Positions 8,243-17,057 of a DNA stretch of 64,000 bases are shown here, in pieces. The position numbers and the translations under genes are program-made. The first letter of the stretch is position 1. Each line of letters opens with the position of its first letter. Origin of the DNA: Sandarakinorhabdus sp. AAP62 (lineage in GTDB: Bacteria > Pseudomonadota > Alphaproteobacteria > Sphingomonadales > Sphingomonadaceae). The notes beneath the pieces were generated by a model, which was not told the origin of the DNA, did no database searches, and saw nothing but the letters and a program-made list of their open reading frames with translations. The stretch spans positions 62,001 to 126,000 of the forward strand of contig NZ_ANFY01000017.1 in NCBI RefSeq assembly GCF_000331225.1, written 5' to 3'.

Positions 8243-10585
8243 ATGGTTGGTTCCGATGTTCTTCGTGCTCAGGCGCAGATGCGCCGAAGCTGGCCCCTGC
8301 GCTGGGCCCGGAACCTGCTGGGTGCGCTGTTGCCGCCATCCCTGCAGGCCGAACTGACCCGCGATCTGGGCAATTACTTCCTCTCCTTCGTGTTTGCCGG
8401 GCCAATCGCCGCGCTGCTGGCCATCGCCACGGCGCTGACGGTGCAGAGCATGGCGGCCCTGTTCTTTGCCGGCCTGGCGCTGGCTGGCTTCGGCTTCGTG
8501 ATCTCGGCCTGCAGCGCCGTGCGGCTGCCCGATGCCGATGTCGATCTGGAAGACGTGGAATCCCGCTATGTGCTGGGCACCATCATCGTTGCGGTTGGCA
8601 TTGGCGGGATCGTGACCGTGGTGCTGCGCGGGCCGGCGCCGGTGTTTGCGCAGGCCATGGCGGTGATGGTGGCGCTGGCAACATTGGGGGCCGCCAATGG
8701 CACCGGACCGGGTCGCCCGCTGATCGCGCTGGTGCAGTTCCCGGCCATCAGCCTGCCCATCGGCCTGTCGCTGATCCGTCACTGGCCGGCGCCCTGGGGC
8801 ATTGGCACTGGTGTGGGTGTGCTGGTGTTCGGGCTGCTGTGCGTGGCGATGGCGCGCCGGGCCTATGCCACCAACATGCAGCTGCTGCTGGCCCGCGAAG
8901 CGCAGGCGGCCGAACGCCAGCGGCTGGAAACCGCGGTCCACACGCTGAGCCAGGCGGTGACCATTCTCGATGCCGATACCAGGGTGGTGGCGGTGAACCG
9001 CAGCGCCCTCGATCTGCTGGGCGTGGCACCGATCGATCCGGCCAATCCGCCCACTTTTGCCGAGCTGCTGGCCGATGCGCCCAATCTGCAGAAGGCCGCC
9101 GGCAACCGGGAGGAGTTTCTGGGCCACGCCGCCATGCTGGTCGGCACGCGCCAGGCCTTCAACGCCGCCATGCACCTCGACGATCATCGCGTGATCGATG
9201 TGGAATGCCAGCCGGTGCCCGGCGGCGGCTGGGTGACGGTGATGCGCGACAGCACCGGCGAACGCAACGCCATCGCCGAATTGAACCGCGAGGTCAGGCG
9301 TTGCCCGGTCACCGGCCTTCCCAACCGCCGCGCCTTCATGGAGGAACTGGATCAGCGCCTGGTGCGCAGTGACCGGTTCGTGCTGCTGCTCGTCGATCTC
9401 GATGGCTTCAAGCAGGTGAACGACCGTTTTGGCCACGCCATGGGCGACCGGGTGATCACGCGCGTCGGCTTCCGTTTGCGCACCGCCGATCCCGGCCTGT
9501 TTGCCAGCCGGCTGGGCGGCGACGAGTTCGCCATCCTCGCCGATGGAGACGACGCGGAGGCTGCGATGGCGCTGGCCAGGCTGCTGATCGAGGCCGTGGA
9601 TCAGCCGGCGCGATTTGGTGATGCCGAAATCCAGGTCGGGGCGGCCGTGGGTGTCGCGCTGAGCCCCGGCAATGGCACGGTGGGTGAAGATCTGCTGCGC
9701 GCGGCCGATCTGGCGCTGCTGTCGGCCAAGGGCCACCCGGGCAGCCACGTCTGCCTGTTCACGCCCGAACTGAAACTGCTTTCGGCCCGCAACGCCGGTG
9801 TGGATTCCCGCGTGCGTGCCGCCTTGCGCGCCGGCAATATCGATGTCGCCTATCAGCCGATGATCGATCTTGAAACTGGCCAGGTGGTGGCCTTGGAAGC
9901 GCTGGCCCGCTGGCAGCCCGACGGCGGCGAAGCGGTGGCGCCCGATGAACTGGTGCGGATCGCCGAAGCGCGCGGGCTGGTGGCGACCCTGCGCCGGCTG
10001 GTGCTTGAACAGGCGGCTGCCGTGGTGGCCAACCGCGACCCGTCGCTGAACCTGTGGATCAACGCGTCGGTGCACGATCTTCGCCAGCCCGGCATGGTGG
10101 ACGAGGTGCTCGCCGAGCTGGCCAGCGCCGGCCTGGCGCCGCACCGGCTGGCCCTGGAGGTCACCGAAACCGCGCTGATGACCGATGAAGATGCCTGCCG
10201 CGGCAATATCGAACTGCTCAACCGGCTGGGCGTGGGCGTGGCCATGGACGATTTCGGTGCCGGCTTCTCCTCGCTTGATCGCCTGCGTCGGCTGCCGATC
10301 AACGCGCTGAAGATTTCGGGCTCGCTCCTGTCTGGCGCCCCCGGCAAGGCGGCTGCCACCGATATCTTCCGTGTTGCGGCCAGCCTGGGCCATTCGATGG
10401 ACCTGATGCTGGTGGCCGAAGGCGTTGAAAGCCGCGAGGAACTGGAACTGGCCCGCGCGGCCGGCATTCACCGCGTGCAGGGCTTTGCCCTGTCTCCGCC
10501 AGTGCCGGCCAATCGCATTTCAGACGCGATCGCCATGGCGGAAGCCGCCGCACTCGCCGGGTTGCGGCTGCGGGCGGCAAGCTAG
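8243..10585 (+). CDS. Membrane-bound GGDEF-EAL cyclic-di-GMP protein
   Basis: The product is up to 780 residues; an alternative ATG at 8279 would remove 12. The N-terminal 200 residues contain several hydrophobic helices. A PAS-like segment (TLSQAVTILDADTRVVAVNRSALDLLG) follows. The GGDEF domain has an intact LGGDEF signature at about residue 425 with DLDGFKQVNDRFGH. The EAL domain has LEALARW at about 550, DDFGAGFSSLDRL and VAEGVES. Both catalytic signatures look intact, so it could make or break c-di-GMP; which activity dominates cannot be told. It is divergent from ffh, with about 230 bp between them. Confidence 0.93.
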   Translation: MVGSDVLRAQAQMRRSWPLRWARNLLGALLPPSLQAELTRDLGNYFLSFVFAGPIAALLAIATALTVQSMAALFFAGLALAGFGFVISACSAVRLPDADVDLEDVESRYVLGTIIVAVGIGGIVTVVLRGPAPVFAQAMAVMVALATLGAANGTGPGRPLIALVQFPAISLPIGLSLIRHWPAPWGIGTGVGVLVFGLLCVAMARRAYATNMQLLLAREAQAAERQRLETAVHTLSQAVTILDADTRVVAVNRSALDLLGVAPIDPANPPTFAELLADAPNLQKAAGNREEFLGHAAMLVGTRQAFNAAMHLDDHRVIDVECQPVPGGGWVTVMRDSTGERNAIAELNREVRRCPVTGLPNRRAFMEELDQRLVRSDRFVLLLVDLDGFKQVNDRFGHAMGDRVITRVGFRLRTADPGLFASRLGGDEFAILADGDDAEAAMALARLLIEAVDQPARFGDAEIQVGAAVGVALSPGNGTVGEDLLRAADLALLSAKGHPGSHVCLFTPELKLLSARNAGVDSRVRAALRAGNIDVAYQPMIDLETGQVVALEALARWQPDGGEAVAPDELVRIAEARGLVATLRRLVLEQAAAVVANRDPSLNLWINASVHDLRQPGMVDEVLAELASAGLAPHRLALEVTETALMTDEDACRGNIELLNRLGVGVAMDDFGAGFSSLDRLRRLPINALKISGSLLSGAPGKAAATDIFRVAASLGHSMDLMLVAEGVESREELELARAAGIHRVQGFALSPPVPANRISDAIAMAEAAALAGLRLRAAS

Positions 10586-10599
10586 AGCGCCGCTCGGCC

Positions 10600-11514
10600 T
10601 CAGTCTTCAACCCCGGCCAGCGCCCGGGCAAATTCGCCGGCGTCGAAAGGCTGCAGATCGTCCATGCCCTCGCCCACGCCGATGGCGTGGATGGGCAGAC
10701 CATATTTCTCGGCCGCCGCCACCAGCATGCCGCCACGGGCCGAACCGTCGAGCTTGGTCATCACCAGCCCGGTCACGCCGGCCACCTCGCCAAATACCGC
10801 GATCTGGCTGAGTGCGTTCTGGCCGGTCGTGGCATCGAGCACCAGCAACACATCATGCGGCGCCGAGGGATCGAGCTTGGCAATCACCCGCTTGATCTTG
10901 GCCAGTTCGTCCATCAGCCCGGCCTTGTTCTGCAGCCGACCAGCGGTATCGATGATGAGCAGATCGATGCCCTCGTCCATCGCCCGCTTGACCGCATCAT
11001 AGGCGAGGCCGGCAGCGTCTCCGCCCTGTTCGCCCGACACGATCGGCACACCGATGCGATCGGCCCAGATCTTCAGCTGGGCAATGGCCGCCGCCCGAAA
11101 CGTGTCGCCTGCAGCCAGCATCACCGATTTCCCGCCCGCCTGCCACTGGCTGGCCAGCTTGGCGATGGTTGTCGTCTTGCCGCTGCCGTTCACACCCACC
11201 ACCAGCACCACCTGCGGCCGGTGCATTATCTCCAACGGCAACGCCACCGGCGCCAGGATCGCCTCCACCTCTTCCGCCACCACCTGGCGAATGCCGGCGT
11301 CATCAATGCCCTTGGCGAATTTCTGATCGGCAAGCCGGGTGCGGATCCGGCCAGCCACCGCCGGGCCCAGATCAGCCGCAATCAGGGCTTCCTCGATCTC
11401 GTCGAGCCGTTCGTCGTCCAGCGGCAGCGTGCCGGTGGCCAGCCCGGTGATATTATCGGCCAGGCGCTTCGTGGATTTCGCCAGCCCCTGCGTCAGCCGC
11501 CCCATCCAGCTCAT
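10600..11514 (-). CDS. ftsY: Signal recognition particle receptor FtsY
   Basis: The 304-residue SRP GTPase has the NG domain with VVGVNGSGKTTTIAKLA (P-loop), FRAAAIAQLKIWADR, IIDTAGRLQNK, MTKLDGSARGG and the closing GVGEGMDDLQPFD. The acidic A domain found in long FtsY proteins is missing; only a short N-terminal helix (MSWMGRLTQGLAKSTKRLADNI) precedes the N domain, which is common in alphaproteobacteria. It receives Ffh-ribosome complexes at the membrane. Its start overlaps the dapF stop (ATGA), so it is translated together with dapF. Confidence 0.96.
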   Translation of the reverse strand: MSWMGRLTQGLAKSTKRLADNITGLATGTLPLDDERLDEIEEALIAADLGPAVAGRIRTRLADQKFAKGIDDAGIRQVVAEEVEAILAPVALPLEIMHRPQVVLVVGVNGSGKTTTIAKLASQWQAGGKSVMLAAGDTFRAAAIAQLKIWADRIGVPIVSGEQGGDAAGLAYDAVKRAMDEGIDLLIIDTAGRLQNKAGLMDELAKIKRVIAKLDPSAPHDVLLVLDATTGQNALSQIAVFGEVAGVTGLVMTKLDGSARGGMLVAAAEKYGLPIHAIGVGEGMDDLQPFDAGEFARALAGVED

Positions 11515-12314
11515 GCGTAGCGCTCCAGATCAAGATCGCCGGTAAAGGCGATCACCGCCGGCCCGGCGAGCAGCAGATGGCCATCGTCGCGCCGTGTCAC
11601 GTTCAGGTCTCCGCCGGGCAGGGAGACACGCACGGCTGCATCCACCAGTCCGCGCCGCTGTGCTGCGGCGACGGCCGCCACCGCGCCGGTGCCGCAGGCC
11701 AGCGTTGCCCCGGCGCCGCGTTCCCAAACCCGCAGGATCAGGTGATCGCGGGCGGCTACCTGCGCGATGCCCACGTTCACCCGTTCCGGAAACACAGGGT
11801 CATGCTCGATCACGGGGCCGATATGTTCCAGCGCCACGGCGGCGGCATCGGGAACGAAGAACACCACATGGGGATTGCCCACGGACAAGGCGACCGGATG
11901 TTCCAGGGTTTCCCAGGCCAGCGGCAGGTTTCGCGTGTCCATCGGATAGGCCAGCGGCACCGCATCCCACTCCCAGCGCGGGGCGCCCATGTCCACCTCG
12001 GCGCCGCCGCTGGTGGCCGCGCTCTCCAGCCTGCCGCCCGCGGTCTCGATGCTGTGGTGGCCACCCAGCAGCGCCGCTGCCGCCCGGCTGCCATTGCCGC
12101 ACGCCGCCACTTCACCGCCATCGCTGTTCCAGAAGCGCAGCCGCACATCGGCGCTGCTGCTGGGTTCGATCAGGATCAATTGATCGAAGCCGACGCCGGT
12201 ATGGCGATTGGCCAGCGCCCGCACCTGCGCCGCGCTGAGCGCAACCGGCTGCTCGCGCGCGTCGAGCACAAGGAAATCATTCCCCAGCCCGTGCATCTTG
12301 ATGAAGTGCGTCAT
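11511..12314 (-). CDS. dapF: Diaminopimelate epimerase
   Basis: The 267-residue protein contains both halves of the DapF fold with the two catalytic cysteines in EVAACGNGSRAAA and ATLACGTGAVAAV, and the N-terminal FIKMHGLGNDFLVLDAR. It converts LL- to meso-diaminopimelate for lysine and peptidoglycan synthesis. It is the gene upstream of ftsY, overlapping it by four bases. In many sphingomonads a tRNA methylthiotransferase gene separates dapF and ftsY; here they abut directly. Confidence 0.97.
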   Translation of the reverse strand: MTHFIKMHGLGNDFLVLDAREQPVALSAAQVRALANRHTGVGFDQLILIEPSSSADVRLRFWNSDGGEVAACGNGSRAAAALLGGHHSIETAGGRLESAATSGGAEVDMGAPRWEWDAVPLAYPMDTRNLPLAWETLEHPVALSVGNPHVVFFVPDAAAVALEHIGPVIEHDPVFPERVNVGIAQVAARDHLILRVWERGAGATLACGTGAVAAVAAAQRRGLVDAAVRVSLPGGDLNVTRRDDGHLLLAGPAVIAFTGDLDLERYA

Positions 12315-12323
12315 TCCCCGGCG

Positions 12324-13157
12324 TTAGCCGGAGAGAACCGCATCCGGCAAGTCATACTCACCGCGGATCACGGTGCGCGCCGTGCCAGTGAGGAGGACGC
12401 TGTCACCGGCCACCCGGCAATCGAGCCGGCCGCCGCGCGCGCTGGCCTGGAAGGCGCTGAACTGCGGGCGGCCGAAGCGCCCGGCCCACAGCGGCGCGAT
12501 CACGGCGTGGGCGCTGCCGGTCACCGGATCTTCCCCGATCCCGCAGGCCGGCACGAACACCCGCGACAGCACGTCCGTGTCTTCGCCCGGTGCCGTCGCG
12601 ATCAGCATCAGATCAACACCCGGCGCCAGCGCCAGCACCGCCCCGAAATCAGGCGCCAGGTCGCGCACCTGATCGGGGGAATCAAACACTGCCACCAGAT
12701 AATCATCACCGCGTGCCCATATTTCATGGGGTAACGCCCCCAGTGCGGACGCCACCGCCGCTTCCTCGGCGCCCGTCACCGGCCGCGCGGCAGGCCAGGC
12801 CGGCAGGCTCATCGCCAGTCGCGAGCCATCGCGGGCCACCATCAACAGGCCAGCCTTGCGGGTAAGGAAACGCGCCACCTGCAACTGCGGCAGCGCTTCC
12901 AGAACGACATGGCCGCTGGCCAGCGTGGCGTGGCCGCACAGTGCCACTTCCAGTTTGGGTGTGAACCAGCGTAACGCGAAATCCGCCTCCGGCCCATCGT
13001 GCGGCACCAGAAAGGCGGTTTCGGAAAGATTGTTGTCGGCCGCAATGCCTTGCAGAACGGCATCGGGCAGCCATTCGGCCAGAAACATCACGGCCGCAGG
13101 ATTGCCGGTGAACGCCCCATCGGCAAAGGCATCAACCTGGGTGAAGGGCAGGCGCAT
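12324..13157 (-). CDS. PhzF-family epimerase/isomerase-like protein
   Basis: The start chosen is the ATG at 13157, which shares its first base with the pdxH stop (TGATG) and gives 277 residues. A TTG three bases earlier is also possible. The family motifs are visible: QVDAFADGAFTGNPAAVMFL, the catalytic Glu in NNLSETAFLVP, LRWFTPKLEVALCGHATLASGHV and CGIGEDPVTGSAHAVIAPLWAGR. PhzF-like enzymes have the diaminopimelate epimerase fold and isomerise small molecules, but the substrate of this one is unknown. It follows pdxH and precedes dapF by 10 bp, so it may be part of a pdxH-phzF-dapF-ftsY transcript. Confidence 0.88.
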   Translation of the reverse strand: MRLPFTQVDAFADGAFTGNPAAVMFLAEWLPDAVLQGIAADNNLSETAFLVPHDGPEADFALRWFTPKLEVALCGHATLASGHVVLEALPQLQVARFLTRKAGLLMVARDGSRLAMSLPAWPAARPVTGAEEAAVASALGALPHEIWARGDDYLVAVFDSPDQVRDLAPDFGAVLALAPGVDLMLIATAPGEDTDVLSRVFVPACGIGEDPVTGSAHAVIAPLWAGRFGRPQFSAFQASARGGRLDCRVAGDSVLLTGTARTVIRGEYDLPDAVLSG

Positions 13158-13744
13158 CAAGGATAAACCAGCCCGAAGCGCCAGCCATCCGCCTCACGCC
13201 AGAACACTTCGCGTTCATGCCAGCGGCCATCACGAGCCTGCCAAAACTCGATCCGTTCCGGCACCACCCGCCACCCACTCCAGCGCGGCGGGCGCGGCAC
13301 TTCAGAGGGGAAGCGTGCCGCCATTTCGGTGATGCGGGCTTCGAAGGTGGCACGATCGGGCAAAGGCCGGCTCTGCAGGCTGGCCCAGGCACCCAGCTGG
13401 CTTTCGCGCGGGCGGGTGGCGAAATAGGCGTCGGCCTCCGCATCGGTCACCAGTTCGGCGCGGCCGCCGATGCGCACCTGCCGCTGCAGCGATTTCCAGT
13501 GGAAATTGAGATGCGTCTGGCTGTTGGCTGCCAGCTCGCTGCCCTTCTGACTGTCGAGATTGGTGTAGAACACGAAGCCGCGCTCATCCCACGCCTTCAG
13601 CAGCACGACCCGCAAGGACGGCGCTGCATCCGGTGTCGCCGTGGCAACTGCCATCGCATTGGGATCATTGGGTTCTGCCGCTTCGGCAGCAGCCAGCCAT
13701 TCGCCAAAGCGGGTGAACGGGGCAGGGTGGGGCAGCAGGCTCAT
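13157..13744 (-). CDS. pdxH: Pyridoxamine 5'-phosphate oxidase
   Basis: The 195-residue flavoprotein carries DAAPSLRVVLLKAWDERGFVFYTN, SQKGSELAANSQTHLNFHWKSLQRQVRIGGRAE and the C-terminal RVVPERIEFWQARDGRWHERE, all diagnostic of PdxH. It oxidises pyridoxine or pyridoxamine 5'-phosphate to pyridoxal phosphate using FMN. The ending WRFGLVYP differs slightly from the canonical RLAP terminus. Its stop shares a base with the downstream PhzF-family start. Confidence 0.94.
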   Translation of the reverse strand: MSLLPHPAPFTRFGEWLAAAEAAEPNDPNAMAVATATPDAAPSLRVVLLKAWDERGFVFYTNLDSQKGSELAANSQTHLNFHWKSLQRQVRIGGRAELVTDAEADAYFATRPRESQLGAWASLQSRPLPDRATFEARITEMAARFPSEVPRPPRWSGWRVVPERIEFWQARDGRWHEREVFWREADGWRFGLVYP

Positions 13745-13785
13745 GCGCGGTGGTTAGCCGCGCCGCCGCCCCCTGTCACCCGTCA

Positions 13786-14100
13786 TCATGCCGCGCACTT
13801 GATGCAGCGCGTTGCCGTGGGCAGGGCGGCGAGCCGTGCCGGCGCGATTTCACCGCCGCACGTTTCGCATTCGCCATAGTGGCCAGCCTCGATTCGGGCC
13901 AGCGCGGCCAGGATCTGCTCGGCTTCATGGATGTGCTGCACCTCCATGCCTTCGTTGGTCGCCAGTTCTTCCAGATCATTGGCCTGATCGGCAAATTTGG
14001 CCGAAAGCGGCTGGATGGTGGCCTGTTCCAGTCGGGCGATTTCGGCGTGCACTTCGGCCAATCGACCCTTCAGCGTTTCCGCGATCTCATTGACATTCAT
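13786..14100 (-). CDS. DksA/TraR-type C4 zinc-finger protein
   Basis: The 104-residue protein has an N-terminal helical pair (about residues 1-70) and a C-terminal four-cysteine finger (CETCGG followed by CIKCAA). This is the DksA/TraR arrangement that inserts a coiled coil into the RNA polymerase secondary channel. It is shorter than E. coli DksA, and the coiled-coil tip does not show the usual DxxDxA motif clearly, so ppGpp-dependent control cannot be assumed. Its start overlaps the stop of the DUF465 gene (ATGA). Confidence 0.82.
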   Translation of the reverse strand: MNVNEIAETLKGRLAEVHAEIARLEQATIQPLSAKFADQANDLEELATNEGMEVQHIHEAEQILAALARIEAGHYGECETCGGEIAPARLAALPTATRCIKCAA

Positions 14101-14345
14101 GCCTTTTCCCCTTCCAGCAACACCGCGATCTGGTCCAGCACTGCCAGCCGTTCCTTCTTCAGCCGCTCGGAAACCATATCATCCATTGCCGGCCCCGTCC
14201 CGATTTCGCTGCGGTGAATTTCATCATCCAGCACGGCATAACGCTCCGCCAGCGTGCGGAAATGCCGGTCCGTTTCCTTCAGCGCCCGCAACCGGTCGGC
14301 GGCGGCGGGGAAGATGTCGTGCAGGTCCTGTGGCAAATGGCTCAT
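14097..14345 (-). CDS. DUF465 (YdcH-like) small helical protein
   Basis: The start chosen is the ATG at 14345 (MSHLPQDLHDIF), with GGGAG eight bases upstream, giving 82 residues. A start 11 codons earlier lacks this support. The sequence is almost wholly helical, with the DUF465 pattern: FRTLAERYAVLDDEIHRSE, then ERLKKERLAVLDQIAVLLE near the end. The molecular function of DUF465 is unknown. It is translationally coupled to the zinc-finger gene at 13786-14100. Confidence 0.82.
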   Translation of the reverse strand: MSHLPQDLHDIFPAAADRLRALKETDRHFRTLAERYAVLDDEIHRSEIGTGPAMDDMVSERLKKERLAVLDQIAVLLEGEKA

Positions 14346-14544
14346 GTGGCGCTCCCAAGGGGTTTGTCTTGCCACCAATGTGGGCCGGCCCGGTGCCGCT
14401 TCCCATCGTGGCGATTGCGTATCTGCTGCCCATCAGTGCCGGCCTGTTGCCGGCGTGTGCCGGCCTGCTGGCGCAACGGACACATTGCGATTCCGTAATA
14501 ATCCCGCTATCGCGAAGTCACCCCCAACCCGCCCGAGGCACAAG

Positions 14545-15417
14545 ATGATCCGCCCCGCCGCCGCCCTGATCCTGATCACCGCTGCCCCCGCATTGGCCCA
14601 GCAAGGCCCGGCGCCCGGCGTGCCCACCACAGTGCAGGGCGCGGCTGCGATGCGCCCGCCCGCGCCCAAGGCCTGGACCCTCGGCCTCGGCATCGCCCCC
14701 ATCTATGCGCCCGTCTGGCAGGGCAGCCGCGATTACGGCCTTTCGATCTTCCCGGATCTGCGCCTCAACTACAAGGATGAGGTGTTCCTCTCCGTGCCCG
14801 ATGGCCTTGGCTGGAACGCGATCAACCAGGATGGCTGGAAGATCGGCCCGCTCGCCAAGCTCCGCTTTGGCCGGCAGGAAAACAGCGGCGGCTCGCCCTT
14901 CCTCGTCACTCGCGGTTCCACGGCGCTGCGCGGCATGGGCGATGTCGATCTGGCCGGTGAATTCGGCGGCTTTGCCCAGAAAAGCCTGGCCGGTGGCAAG
15001 CTGCGCCTGCGCGCCGAAGTGCGGCAGGGCACCGGCGGCCACGATGGCCTGATTGCCGATACCATCATCGGCTGGAGCGACCGCAAGCAGGACTTCAGCC
15101 TGCTGTGGAACCTCTCCCTGCGCGCCACCTGGGCCGACAGCGACTACAGCAACATCTATTTCGGCGTCACCCCGGGGCAGAGCTTCGCCACCGGTCTCCC
15201 CAGCTTTCGCACCGGTTCGGGCCTGATCTCCGCCGGCGTCTCCGGCGCGCTCACCAGGCCGCTGGGCCGCTTTGGCAAGAACGGCGCGCTCACCCTGCTC
15301 GCCGGTTATGATCGGCTGGGCGACGTGGCGGCGGACTCACCCCTGATCCGCCTGCGCGGGCAGCGGGATCAGCTGTCGGTGGGGCTCAGCTACGGCGTGC
15401 GCTTCGGCTGGAACTGA
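14545..15417 (+). CDS. MipA/OmpV-family outer-membrane protein
   Basis: The start chosen is the ATG at 14545, giving 290 residues with a cleavable signal peptide (PAAALILITAAPALAQ). The mature part shows the MipA/OmpV pattern: LGLGIAPIYAPVWQGSRDYGLSIFPDLRLNYKDEVFLS near the N-terminus, alternating beta strands, and a C-terminal strand ending in aromatic residues (GVRFGWN) as expected for a BAM-assembled barrel. MipA acts as scaffold for murein synthesis and hydrolysis enzymes in E. coli, but many family members have no assigned role. It converges on the AAA ATPase gene across the palindrome cluster at 15418-15546. Confidence 0.88.
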   Translation: MIRPAAALILITAAPALAQQGPAPGVPTTVQGAAAMRPPAPKAWTLGLGIAPIYAPVWQGSRDYGLSIFPDLRLNYKDEVFLSVPDGLGWNAINQDGWKIGPLAKLRFGRQENSGGSPFLVTRGSTALRGMGDVDLAGEFGGFAQKSLAGGKLRLRAEVRQGTGGHDGLIADTIIGWSDRKQDFSLLWNLSLRATWADSDYSNIYFGVTPGQSFATGLPSFRTGSGLISAGVSGALTRPLGRFGKNGALTLLAGYDRLGDVAADSPLIRLRGQRDQLSVGLSYGVRFGWN

Positions 15418-15546
15418 ATCCCCTCTCCCCGCCGGGGAGAGGTCGCCTCGGGCGAAGCCCGGCGGGAGAGGGGCGACACGCGCGCCTTACCCCTCTCCCG
15501 GGCCGCCCTGCGGGCGTCTCTCGACCTCTCCCCGGCGGGGAGAGGT
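15418..15546. repeat. Two inverted copies of a REP-like palindrome between convergent genes
   Basis: The intergenic stretch consists of two GC-rich palindromic units in opposite orientation. Each has the core CTCTCCCCGCCGGGGAGAG or its mirror (near 15420-15442 and 15521-15546), and the inner arms GGGAGAGGGG (near 15464-15473) and CCCCTCTCCC (near 15490-15499) pair with one another. The pair resembles a BIME, the paired form of REP sequences. It lies between the 3' ends of the porin-like gene and the AAA ATPase gene, so it could also act as a two-way terminator. Confidence 0.75.
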
Positions 15547-15566
15547 GAAACGCCTCACGCCACGCC

Positions 15567-17057
15567 TCAGGCGACTCTGGCCAGCGATCCGCTGCCAACC
15601 CCCACGCCGTCGCCGCCACCAGGGCTGCGGCCCACGGTGAGATTGGCCAGCGCCAGCTGCACCAGTTCGCGGTGCAACGCCGGCGGCTGCGCCTTGAAGC
15701 GGGACGAAGCGACAATCTGCTCGATCAGGAACCGCGGCTGATAGGCGGCCAGATCCAGCCCCTGCGTCACGGTCAGATCATGCTCGATCGCGCGGATCTG
15801 GCCATCCTCGGCCTCGATGCCGTTCGCGGCCGCCACGCTCCTGAAAATGCGCCGCCACGCCTCGGGGGACGGCGGGCCAATCTCCAGCTTGTACGGAATA
15901 CGCCGCAGAAACGCCGGGTCCATCAGATCGGCCGGCGCCAGGTTGGTGGAGAAGATCACCACCGTCTGGAACGGCACCCGGAAACTCTTGCCGGTGGCCA
16001 GCTTCAGATAATCCACCCGGTTTTCCAGCGGCACGATCCAGCGGTTCAGCAGCGCCGTGGGCGACACCATCTGGCGGCCAAAGTCGTCGATCAGCAACAC
16101 GCCGCCCGCCGCCTTCATGTGCAACGGCGCGGTATAGAAATTGCCGCCCGCCTCATGCTTCAGATCGAGCATCTCCAGCGTCAGTTCACCCCCCGTCACG
16201 ATGAACGGGCGGCGGCACGGCACGAACCGGCCATCGGCTTCATCCCGGTACAGCGAAGCCACCAGGCGCGGGCGCGCGGCGGCGGCATCGCGATCCACCG
16301 GCAGATGCACATCCGGATCAAACACCGTCATCACCTGGCCTTCCACCAGCACGGCATGCGGAATGTGGATCACATGGCGAAACACGCGATCAAGCCGCTG
16401 CGCCACCGAAGTCTTGCCGTTGCCGGGCGGGCCATACATCAACAACGCCCGGCCCATGGTGATCGCCGGGCCCAGCTTGTTCACCAGCTCGTCCGCCACT
16501 TCCAGGCCATCAAACGACGCGCGCATGCCCGCCGCATCGATGATCTCGTTGGTCACCTTCTGGCGCTCGATCCAATGGGCATACACCTCCAGCGGCACCG
16601 GCGCCGGGCCGGTATAGCTGGACCGCGCCATCGCCTCGCGCGCCCGCGCCTTGCCCATGTCGGTCAATTCAAACCGCATGCCCAACTGGCCGCCGCCAAT
16701 GGAGCCCAACGCCGCCACCAACTGGCCCCGCGTCGCCGCCTCCAGCAACTCCGTCACCAGCCCCGGCGGCAAACGCAACGCGCCGGCAAGATCGGCCGTC
16801 GTCTCCGCCGTGCCAACAAACAGGAACTTCAACATCAGATCGATCAGAAACTGCTCGGGCAGGCCGGTCTCCGGGATGGTGGACGGCTCCACCGGCACCC
16901 CATCCACAAACTGCGCCAGCGCCTCCGGCGAAATCGCCCCGATCGCCACCAGATTGGGACCCAACCGACCACCCGCCTCAAGCTGACGATCAACCGCCAA
17001 CTCGATCTGCGCCTGGGTAACCAACCCGGCCGCCACCAACAACTCGCCAATCTGCAT
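15567..17057 (-). CDS. AAA ATPase with N-terminal MshEN-like domain
   Basis: The start is set at the ATG at 17057 (MQIGELLVAAGLVTQ), with GAGGGTGAGC just upstream, giving 496 residues. Residues 1-50 (IGELLVAAGLVTQAQIELAV, then GPNLVAIGAISPEAL) resemble the MshEN domain of type II secretion and pilus ATPases, which in some proteins binds c-di-GMP. A helical, winged-helix-like region follows. The AAA module, from about residue 200, shows YGPPGNGKTS (Walker A), GVLLIDDFGR (Walker B), VVIFSTNL (sensor 1) and FLRRIPYKLEIGPPS (arginine-finger region). No secretion or pilus genes are adjacent, so its partner is unknown. Convergent with the MipA/OmpV gene. Confidence 0.8.
   Translation of the reverse strand: MQIGELLVAAGLVTQAQIELAVDRQLEAGGRLGPNLVAIGAISPEALAQFVDGVPVEPSTIPETGLPEQFLIDLMLKFLFVGTAETTADLAGALRLPPGLVTELLEAATRGQLVAALGSIGGGQLGMRFELTDMGKARAREAMARSSYTGPAPVPLEVYAHWIERQKVTNEIIDAAGMRASFDGLEVADELVNKLGPAITMGRALLMYGPPGNGKTSVAQRLDRVFRHVIHIPHAVLVEGQVMTVFDPDVHLPVDRDAAAARPRLVASLYRDEADGRFVPCRRPFIVTGGELTLEMLDLKHEAGGNFYTAPLHMKAAGGVLLIDDFGRQMVSPTALLNRWIVPLENRVDYLKLATGKSFRVPFQTVVIFSTNLAPADLMDPAFLRRIPYKLEIGPPSPEAWRRIFRSVAAANGIEAEDGQIRAIEHDLTVTQGLDLAAYQPRFLIEQIVASSRFKAQPPALHRELVQLALANLTVGRSPGGGDGVGVGSGSLARVA

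Noticed and set aside
8207-10471. A very long minus-strand open frame (about 750 codons) opposite the GGDEF-EAL gene.
   Set aside because: It is antisense to an intact two-domain enzyme, is dominated by His, Gln, Arg and Ala, and has no motif. Such mirror frames are a product of high GC content.
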